DNA of 64,000 nucleotides, from contig JACCGJ010001703.1 of assembly GCA_013407085.1 (NCBI GenBank), forward strand, positions 1 to 64,000. Direction: 5' to 3'. This DNA is from Atriophallophorus winterbourni (taxonomy: Eukaryota > Platyhelminthes > Trematoda > Plagiorchiida > Microphallidae). Positions 49,401-60,400 of this stretch are shown here, in pieces; the first letter of the stretch is position 1; the number at the start of each line of letters is the position of its first letter. Under the pieces are notes generated by a model. It was not told the origin of the DNA. It saw nothing but the letters and a program-made list of their open reading frames with translations, and searched no databases. The translations under genes were made by a program, and so were the position numbers.

Positions 49401-52400
49401 TTATGGTCACATTACGTTAACGTACTCCCAATAATCAAGCAAGGGTTTCGTGGAGTCTACATTTGAAATTGCGCGCATCCTCATTCCCGTCTAGTAAATA
49501 AACGGTAACCACAACTGATAGGCATACATATACTGTGTAAAGTTTGGCGAATTGAGTGCACATGTTCAACTGTTTACAACGGGAAATTAATAGAAGCGTC
49601 AACTGAACATAAATTGTGGCCTAGACACGATTCGCGTTAAGTTGTCCCGTAGACGTTTCGTTGGAATATAATTCATGTATGAAATTCTTCACACTTCCAT
49701 GAGTACAATGGTGCGTTACCTTTATCAAACGCTCTTATGTAAGATATTCTTCCATTTGTATTGTGAGATAATTGTATTCTGTATGGGCATTTTTATTTTA
49801 TAGTGAATCCAAGGGAATTTGTTGACTAAGACTATTTATGATAAATGTAGAGCTACGTTTGCCGGTCAATGTGTAATGATTACAGTGCTTCGCTAAAGCA
49901 TATTTACCTTAGAATTTAGTATTTCGATATTTGCTGTTAAATACGCATTAGAAGTAAATATATTTGAAAACATTATTTCATTTTCATTTAGGTCCAGCAG
50001 ATAAAAATAGATAGAGTGTGTCAAATAACATGACTAAAATAATCGATAATCTTTTTAGAGACTCAGAGATTATGAAACGATAAATTATATTTAAATACGT
50101 TTAATAAATCGTAAAAATCAGATTTATATATTGCCTCGGTCTAAATCATTCGACCGAAAAATATAGACGAGCAATGATTATTTCCTTTTTTATGACTAAC
50201 TATAAACCTATTTTGAGTATCATTCTTTGTTTAATTAAACGGTTAAATAATAAATCAGCTCCCGTGTCAATTTAGAGTGTAATTTTTCTATAAACATTTT
50301 TTCCGATTTTAAATGAGCGGGTGGGTCAGTTTTAAAAATGTCATTGAATAAATTCCAGAGCTTAGTATTTGACAAATTAAGATGAACAATCTATCGTTTT
50401 TATTCTAATCTTGATCTGCTCCGCGTGTGGTTTTGATGTGTTTACACTGAAATTATGATGAGAATATCGGAATATTCCCGAAATGCGAGAGAGACATAAT
50501 CAATCATTCGGATGACAGAGTTTTTTATAACGAAAATGACCGAAATGATTCTAGATGGAAGCCCTAATGGCCGTCAAAAATTTATTTAAATTATTCAAAA
50601 AAGGAACAGGAATATATGCAATCTAAGAAAGAGCATTTTGTATATTCTCGCAGTCAAAATGCAACACAGATGGTGGGATTTATAACATATGGGCAACTGG
50701 AAAATGAACCTGACTAATATCGAACGCGACGTATGCACATTACGATAATTTGGATATAAATGTTTATTACGGTGAACAAGTAGAAACATTACGTTATCTT
50801 ATTTGAAAGTCTACATACGTTTTGTAGTGTTTCGATTATCAGACCTACATTGCACGTAAAATATGAAAATGAACAAACTATTTCACCAAGGAAAAACCGG
50901 ACTTGATGGATGTAATGGAAAATCGTACAAATATTGAAATGTTCTTTATTAAATAAATGTTCCTATTAATATACACCTTACTAAATAATATCAATCGTTA
51001 GTTTTAGTGGTCGTCTGAAAAACGTTTATTTGAAAAAATCAGGGAATTAAAACGATTAATCGCCTTTTGAAAAATTCATTTTGAGCACTACAATTCATGG
51101 ATGAAAGAATGCAAAAGGTATTTTATCGTTGTCATACAACGTCAGATTTTCACTCCCGAATCGGACTGTTAAGCCATTCGAAAAGCTGTGGAGCATGAAA
51201 CCCTGATGCGCTTGTAATGTACATCCATGGTCAACATCGACCGAAGGAGGCCAACAGCATTCACTTAGACAATAAATTGATATCACGAGGTGTTACATAA
51301 TCTGTTTCAGTTCAGCCTAGATATTTAGTTATTTTTTACGTATCCATTATAGTGCGGGAAGATCAAATTCCAATAAGGGAAATTTGGTATTACCACGAGT
51401 ATGGTATTGAACACTGCGAGCCATCCCAAGAAAATCATCATAAAATGCAACACTGCTATTTTTCTCATGATTAAACCAGATATTACAACGACCAGCAATC
51501 AGTTCATAGTTGTTCAATGAAGAGTTCAATTGAATAAATCATACATTCCGAGTAGACGGATGAATAGTACAAACGGAACGAATTTCTGTTGGCGTAGAAT
51601 TGGCAATCACATTAAACGTTTCGTCACAAACCAAGGCGCGTTTTACTTGTTTTGCTTTATGCAAAATCACGTTTTATTCAGCAAGAAGGATTTATCTTTT
51701 GATAAATCACACGAAATAATGAAGTTTGTTCTGTATTCAAATATTATAGCTGGAAAGTTTTTAATCATTTTATTTTGTAACCAGTTTTTGCGCATACCTA
51801 ATTTCCTGTGCATGATTTCGACAATCGAATATTTGTTTCTATTTTTAAACAAGTGAGAAAATTAGAGAGCTTAGATCTCACGTATTTATGTACTCGAGAT
51901 ATTATCTATATATAATTTAGCGCAAAAGGAAGTTTAATTAGATAATAGATGAATAAAAGATATGGATAACGATTAAATTAATGACGTACGGTATGTCTCA
52001 TGTTTACCATGCCAATTGTTCTCATGAAAAGTTTAAAACATACATTCACATGCTAGCGAAAACTTTGTGTATACGCGAAATGCGATACGGAAATACATAA
52101 ATTACCAAATTTTCGGACAAACTCAAAAATCTTGTCTTTCAAACAGTCGAAACAAACCAGACTAATTAGGAAAAAATACGGAGGAAACATTCGGTCATCG
52201 AATCGGCTGAAAATTTCGAAGAATCAATATATGATATAAATGTTGTTATTTTAAGTTACGGCTCAAACGCGCGGATACAAGAAATTTCAGATATTTGAGC
52301 TTGTTTTAACACACCTCGCAATTTAAATACACTTATTAATGGATATTTGAATGCTATGTTTGCTGCAACACGAGAAAGATGGTGTCTTCATTATGATTGA

Positions 52401-54452
52401 AGAAATACAACGAAACAAATAATGACAGTTAAAAATGCATGGGATAAATCTGAAGTTTCAGTGGTTAATGATTTAAAATCTCATAACCAGAAAACTGAGC
52501 TCAATAATAATTTTTAATTTTGATTTTCGAAATCAGAAGGACTTCGTTGATCAATGTATTTGAATGGTTCCTATTCTTACATTGTTTCAAACGCATGCGG
52601 ATCCTGAACTTACTCTTTTACCTGATGAGTGGTGACAGTAAGAAACCGGTTGTGATGTGTGTGTGTGATGAAAATGCTTGTTAATGAGCGTGTTTAATAC
52701 AATAGGCTTCAAATGGTGTTTCGCTTTTGACGCAGATGCCGAGTCGTCCTTATTTACACTGTATCGGTTAAATAGGCCAATTTATGTGGTTACGTAAGAT
52801 ACTATGAGTTTAATCACCTGCTTAGTATAGGGACCAATTAGAGTTTGTAGATAGATTGTTCATTCATTATGTTTCCCATTGTGACTCACAATACTGATTA
52901 AATACATGAACTTGAGTACATTCATTTAATCATGAAATTTGTGATTGTCAAACGCTGACTTTTATTTCAATCAATAGTTTCTACGAACCGGAGTTGGGAT
53001 TATAAAAATTTAAGATTTATGATTGAAAAAGCATTCAACTTTACAATAACTGGTTACTTGGCACGAAAAATTGGTTTACATTATGAAACGGCAACGTAAA
53101 ATGGGAATTAATTTACGGCTGAGGAAAATTGTAATTCACCATAATCTAGAATCCAGTTGATTGGATTTGTCAAAGATGATTATGGAGTAATTCGCATCAA
53201 GTGAGTTGACATTTAATTATTAACGTGTACCGCTTTGACTTACTATCAATGGGTTATCATCAATCCATTCTGACTGACACCGCTGAGGACTTGACGTGAT
53301 GAGTGGTTTGGCGATGTTAGAAAGCATTAAACATTGTTCTGCAGATTCACGTTTAGTTATCAGCGAACTGTTTTTCATCCAACCTCGACTAACTGCTTTA
53401 TTGGTTTCTTCAGTCTTGCTCGGATTTTCAAATTTCGTATGTACATGTGTTTCCAGCTGCCTCTTCGAGATGTCCTGTTCTTCAATCAAACACTTTATTT
53501 GATATTCGACCTGAATTTTGTCCTTCGCATCGGTTTGGCTCTGAAATGAGTGTAATGGGATAATCCGTTGATAGTTTTATACAAAAGAGTGTGTTGGATC
53601 TTTGAAATTGCACAAGAGTGTTGTCATCAACTTACTAGGACTGGCGTGATTAATACTACAGTGTTTAAGTTGATCACTGCGAGCCATCCCAAGAAAATCA
53701 TCATAAAATGCTCAGAATTTGCTTAGGTGAATACCTTGTAGTGAACATTTTTGGCCATTTCGATAAAAAATTCGAGAGTTTCATTGAAATAAAAATTTTG
53801 GGCGCATTTTTAACGTTAAGGTTGCAACGAAGCTTTGGCACTGATTTCTCACTAATTATCTGCTCACTGTGCTACTGATTCCGAGACCACAAGATACTCT
53901 CACATAGGAATTGTTAATTTCTTCCTATATCTGGACGTATACAAATTGCGATTGTTATTTATGTAATGACACCTTACTACATAGAAGCGAAAGTTGAATC
54001 ATACAAACATTCATTGCATATTTAACATATCATGGTGTAACAAATGTAAATATGTAATTTAAGGCTGATTTACAGAGCATTTTCGACTCGACTACGAGAG
54101 CGTGGCTAGGTCATGTCGATAGAATGGAATTCTGGCTTATTAAAAATATCTATTCTGTACGAAATCAGACATATGATCTTTGGGTAGGCCTTGTGTGGCA
54201 CCGAATATAGCTGTGAAAATGTTTAAAGAGTTTACGACGCCGGACACTGAAACTGTTGTGATATGGAACCGTGTTAAGTATGGAATTATCGTATGTTCGA
54301 CGAGTAAATCGGTATTCACAACGACCAAATAAAGTGAACGAAAATCCCCTCCCGATGTTTTTGATAATGTTACGGTTGATGACGATGGTAACGTCTAAAT
54401 TAAGACGTTGAAGACCATAATCAAACATCAAAATTTTTCACTAGTTTACATA

Positions 54453-54497
<45 letters not shown>

Positions 54498-57400
54498 GGT
54501 TAGGAAATTTCGGTCAGTTAGCTTTAGAGAGTGTACTTGACTACATTTATTGCAACACAAAATCTCAACTGTTGCACGAGAATATTTGACAGTTGTTTTG
54601 CGACATTTCTGATGTACCGTCTTATGAGAATAAGTTTTCAGCGGGATAAGAACACACTAAAACTTTTGAAAATACAATTTACCCAGTTCGTTATTCAGAG
54701 GAATTGGAAAATGAAAGGTGGAAATAGAAATGTGCAAGTCTCTATTGCTTACAATCCGTTCTATTATATAAATTCGGATGTTCTATTTTGTGTCCAAATA
54801 TCTGTTAATTGTTAGTCGATGCTCAAGGTAAACGAACTTGAAAGAAAATAGATATGAATGTACCGCAGTTTTTAATCAATCATCAATAATTATTAATTCT
54901 TATTTTGCTTAGAAAAGATTACTTCCAGTGAATGTTATTCTTTTGTATTGTGATGCTCACATCCCCAACCATACACACTTTTGTGTTTATTATCAAACTG
55001 TATAATACATTCATAATAGATGAAAAAAATGAACTGACCATCCGTTAAGTGAATAATCAATGTTTCTTCATATTACTTGTAAATGTATCCTTTTCTCTAT
55101 TAAACAATGAAGTTTTACACTACGAGACATTAACCAAATATTGCTGTTCACACGCAAATTTCTCATTACGCGGAATAACACGTAATTTATGATTTCATAT
55201 TGTGTTTATAAATCCCAAATATCTAAATCTAAGCTTAGTTGAGAAGACTAATGTTAAATCATTTTAAAATTGGACTCTAGATTTTCATGCGTTAGACATC
55301 AGTGAATTTCTCGCTTGAAATTATACACTTGTTGCATTCGATTCAACCGCTTTGTCATGTTTTTAAGTAAATGTGTACGCCGAATTCCCAACAATACAAA
55401 CACCTTGAATACAATAAAAAACTATAAAATATAAATGCGAACATTTGAACGTTTGGAGTTTTCAATTTACTATCGGATTTTTGTGCGATTTACACACCTC
55501 ATGTCTCTAACGTGACAATTTTTGATGAATAGACAGAGTACTGGTTTGGGTGTTTGTATGCTCGTTAAAAAGTTCATAAATCATGTCTCTCGGCATTTGT
55601 TTTACACAGAAACAATCGAAAATGCACTTCCAATACGGGTAGTTTCATTGTTGCTATACCGAAGCCTGCGAACCATACGCTCCTGCACAACCTACGACGG
55701 AAAGTTTGGGAACGTATTAAGGGTGTGCAGTAAACAAGAACATTTTCCACATTGAACACTGGTTTAGTGTCTTAATTGGGCTAATTACGTGACTTAGACC
55801 AGAAAATACAGATCAAGGAAAATTTGGACCATATAATGAACAAGTTTGATTTGAACACAAACATGATTTCCCGGAATCAAGCAACGCGTTTTATTCTGAC
55901 CTAACGTTGAATAGGGATTCAGCTAGTTTATAGTGTTCCGATATATCTATTCACGTATAAAATCATCTAAAACCTCACGGTAAAATTGGCAGCAAAAACT
56001 GATTTTGTATAAATTTTGAAGTCACGATCGAATCAATATTTAAGAGAATATCTCTTTAAGAAGGGGTAATTCTTAAAATTTCTGTCCAGAAACCTGTGGT
56101 GAAGTGGAATTTCGGTATGTTAGAGCACTACATTTCATTTTGAGTGTCTTGAGTGCTTACTCGAGAACTGCGCATTGTTTCTATATTTAACCATCGTGGC
56201 TTTCAAATATGCGTATGTGTACGCCTACCCAGATGTTTCAAAGTTCACTAAACCTAAACTTATCAACTAATCCTGATGATCAGGAACAGCCAGAAATCGG
56301 TTGTGTAGTGTAGGTGCGGGAAATATGAGCATCACATTAATCAATTAATTTTTTAGTTATGTGGTTCGATTTGTTAATAAAATTATTTTATTTATCCGTC
56401 ACGAGCAGTTCGTGGATTCCAGAAAGGTTATCAGCATTTAAATTGAAGCAAGTATTTGGATTTTCAAGGTACGTTTAAGGCTTAAACTATTCTGGATATC
56501 CGCGACTTTATGAACTCTTTCAGCATTGGTGACCTGAATGAATTGAGGTGTTTTCTGCTTTTGTTTTTAGTCTGATACAATACTGAACATAGAGATTTGT
56601 GTTCTCATCCAGAGAATTCAGTTTTAATCACTCTACGGTATTCAGAAAAACATGATGCTATTTCATGCCGCCCAAACAAAGGATCATCCAAAGAACGATC
56701 TATGTATTTATGGATAATAGGTCAATGACAGTTCATTCAAATGATTTCAAAGCAACTATCTGATGAAATCGCAACAATTTTCAATGATTTTCTATCGTAC
56801 AATTTTCATGTTTACTACATTCTTAAATAAAAATTAAACAAATAATTTGCTAAACTATAAATTGAGTGGAAGTAGATAAAAAATGAGGGTGAATAAATTG
56901 ATTAATTAGTACTTTCGGTTTCATAATGGTAAACGTTTATACTAGATGAAATACGACCAACTTGTCTGGATGAAATTAATTCCAATGAGAAATGTTACCC
57001 AAAAATAAAAAACGACGCTGTTTGTTTGAACAATCGATTAATAGTCAAATTTGTTAGTGTTAAATTCTAAGCGAAACTGACCCCGCGAGTTAACTACAGG
57101 GCATTTAAACAATTTTCATTAGTTAAACAACAATTTGATAAGATAAGTTTAAATTATTAAAGCGCAAAACATTTTGGAACTGTTTTTGGCAAATTCTTCT
57201 CGTTTTATACGTGAAATTAACACAAGCATTGATTCGCCTGCATTTGTTGTTGGCAAATTTCCGTCGATGTCTTCCATGGATGTAAATTACAAACGCATGA
57301 AGCTTTCATACACCACAGAGATTCGAATTACTAAACAGTCTGATACGACAGAAACACTCTCGTCTTTAGATCTCACGGTGATGGGCAGGTCTCAATCTCT

Positions 57401-60400
57401 CGATGTTAGTTGCATGATTATGGTGAGATATGTGATCAAAAGCTGACAGTAGTATCGGCTCTTCCCCAGTTTGCAGACGTCGCTTTAAACAGTGTCCCTA
57501 AAGTGAGTGGACAAGAGAAGGTTCTTTGCAACTCGTATGATCAATGGCAAGTGTTTTCTTATCTCTATTGCAAGCGTGTTTGCACCACAAATGCAGCCTA
57601 CTAATTTGCGACTTCGATCTTTCGGAATTCGATCAAGTCTTTGGTGTTGCCCGTGCTGATTGTAGGCCCAAAATCTTTGTATGGCGACGAAAAACAGTTT
57701 ATTATGGACTGGAGTTGTTTTGGGAAGTGAGCAATGATAATTGTATCATTAGCAAGCAGCAGATTACGAATTAGCACCCGTATCTCGGTTTTTGCTCTCA
57801 ACCGGTTCAGGTTGATATGCCTGTCATCACTTCATGTGCGTAAGTAAAATACCTTCTGTTATCGTCCTGAAAGCGTGTTTTAGAACCAGAGCAAAGAAAA
57901 TATCGAACATCCTCGGAGCAAGCACACATCCTTAGAATATACACATGTATATTTCAAATAACATTGAGGCAATTTAATTTATTTCAAAATGCTATTTACA
58001 AATAATGTTCATACGTAGGAGTTTAATGCTTTAAATTAAAATATAGTTAAATGTGTAATACAACAGATTTGAAGCTTTCCGTCAAAGCAAAACTTATTTT
58101 TATTGTACCTAACGCTCAAATCAGTTGTTCAAATGCAAAGAATACCGGTGGCAATTGAATAATAATTCGTACGATCACTTTTTGATCAGTTTAGTGATTT
58201 TATCAAGATTGGCCATTTGTTTCCTGCAGCACTTTTAGGTTGGGTGACTGCATCTGTTGCGAATGATTCGATAGCTTTCGTTAATCGTAAATCTGCGAAG
58301 ACTAATTTCACATTTGATCTAGCATTTCCGTGGGTGTACATCGCTTGATCATTTCATTTCTATTTCTAAGTTTTATCGATCGGTGCAGAAAAAATGAGTG
58401 AAAATAGGCTTCAAACGGGCATTTTTCATTTACCTATTCCACATTGGTTTTAAGGGAATGCAAAACACGACCGAAAATTAAAAACCCCGTTTTTTTAGAA
58501 AAACCTTTCCATTTAAATACCGCCGAAAATAATGAAATTTAAACGCAGACTTCAAATTTCGTTGTAAAGGTCAGTGCACTGTCCGTCACTAATGAGCGAT
58601 TTTCATTTGGATGGTGGAACATATTTCCAGACAGAATCACTCTACCGACCGTAAAATGAGGTAATAGGTGAAGCATCGAGAAAAAACTTACCATATTACA
58701 TGTGGTATTGTGTGATTCATTCATCTGTGTTTGTAATGAGTTAAGCAAATTCATGGGATGGTACGCACTAATATTTCGAGCAATTTTGGAGGCTTTTTCA
58801 GCGTTCTGAGGATCGGAATTTGTTCCAGTCCGAGATTCACCAGAAATAGAATCTTCTTGTGAACTATTCGAGTTGTTTATTTCATATTTACTTCGATCAA
58901 TTTGTTTTACACCCCCATCAGGAGCAAGCTGTTTCATTCGACAAGGAAATCGTGAAACGTTTTTCAAGAAATCGTTTTCCGCCGAACAAGTTACCACACC
59001 ACGAAATTCTTCTAAAAGATGTTCATATCGAGAGACTTGTGTTGCTAGTTCCAGACGCAAAGTTGTACGCTCCTTTTTCATACGTTTCAACTCTTTGTTA
59101 GCAAAATCACAGTTTTTCTGCAAGGAAAAAATTTGAATTATATGAGCAAGACCAACATCAATTAACTAAGATGAAAACTAGGTTGAAGTCAACAAAATAA
59201 CAAAAACCATAAGATAGTCTGAGATGTACATTAAACTTAATTTTATATAATAATGCTAGTTAATATATTTCAAAGATTATTTTAGATTTCCCCCGGAATT
59301 GATTTCTATCCACCCAGATATCACCCATCTAGTTGTAAGTGATCACCGCCTATGACTCAAGCTATATGAAATTATAGAGACAAGGACCCGAGCGCATTGG
59401 GATAGTTGTCACTGGATATTGTTGTGCCGATTGTGACAACTTGACAGACGGTTGTATAGAAAACAAGCTAGCAGATGAAGCAAGTACCGCAGATTTCGGT
59501 TTCATTCTTGCCAGTAGTTTCGAGGCGAGTCAAACAAGTGTGGAAAAACAAAGTTGCACGCAATGTCCGCTCATGTCACATTCGTGTTTATGAAACCATC
59601 ACGAACAAAGCTCGAAATCGGTAGTGGAGCGAGGATAAAAGATGGTGAAATGGAGAAGGTGAAAAACGGCATGAATTTCTCAGTGCACAAAATCAGGGGA
59701 ATTGCAATAGCTTTCGCACCAATGACGTAATTGAACATGACTAGTTTGACTATAATAACTAGATTGAATGAAGATAGTTTGTTTAACAATGTTTATGTGA
59801 ATCGAAATAACATTGTAGAGACTTGAAATGGACTACTAGTAAGTATGAATCATGAGATTTCTCTTGATATGCAGAACACAAAAGAGAAATAGTAAGCAAT
59901 CGATTGGAATATGTTTGAATCCGGTCGTTTGGACATAATGCATAGAAATTTGAGTGCAATCGGTTAGAATAAGTTTCGGGTAACGTATTACAGTCACAAA
60001 GGAGGCGGAATCCTGCACATACAGGCTTCCGTTTTTGAAGACTTCTGTCTATGGAAACCCATCGATACAGATGCGGCACTACAATATACCTCTGCTCACC
60101 CGAAGCAAGCCTTCAAGTCCATAGCTTATTCCATTTTCCGGAAATTAGAACAACTGTGCAGTAACGAATCAGAATGAAAGCAAACTCACGTGAAGCGAGC
60201 CAACGACACATAGACCACGATTATCCAAGAACATTTGTTACACGCCAATTGATGAGAGTAAAATAACCGTCAGAAAATTTGGCGAGATACAGTTTATATA
60301 CCTTATGTCAAAGGCACTTCTGAAGCGTTAAGTAGAATCTTGAATCAGGCGTCCACACGTGCAGCATATAAGAAAGAGAGAACTATTCGTTCCTCCCTGA

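Larger units (their letters stand above)
44650..53243. other. MCC intron of about 8.6 kb
   Basis: Holds the hammerhead repeats at 48213-48301 and 52560-52700, a LINE end (51110-51265) and one copy of the 37-bp repeat. In 44700-48100 and 48310-51100 I see nothing supported; the sequence is strongly AT-rich. Confidence 0.6.

Noticed and set aside
53296..53502. Plus-strand ORFs opposite 53244-53540
   Set aside because: Shadow of the minus-strand MCC exon, which has splice sites and phase.
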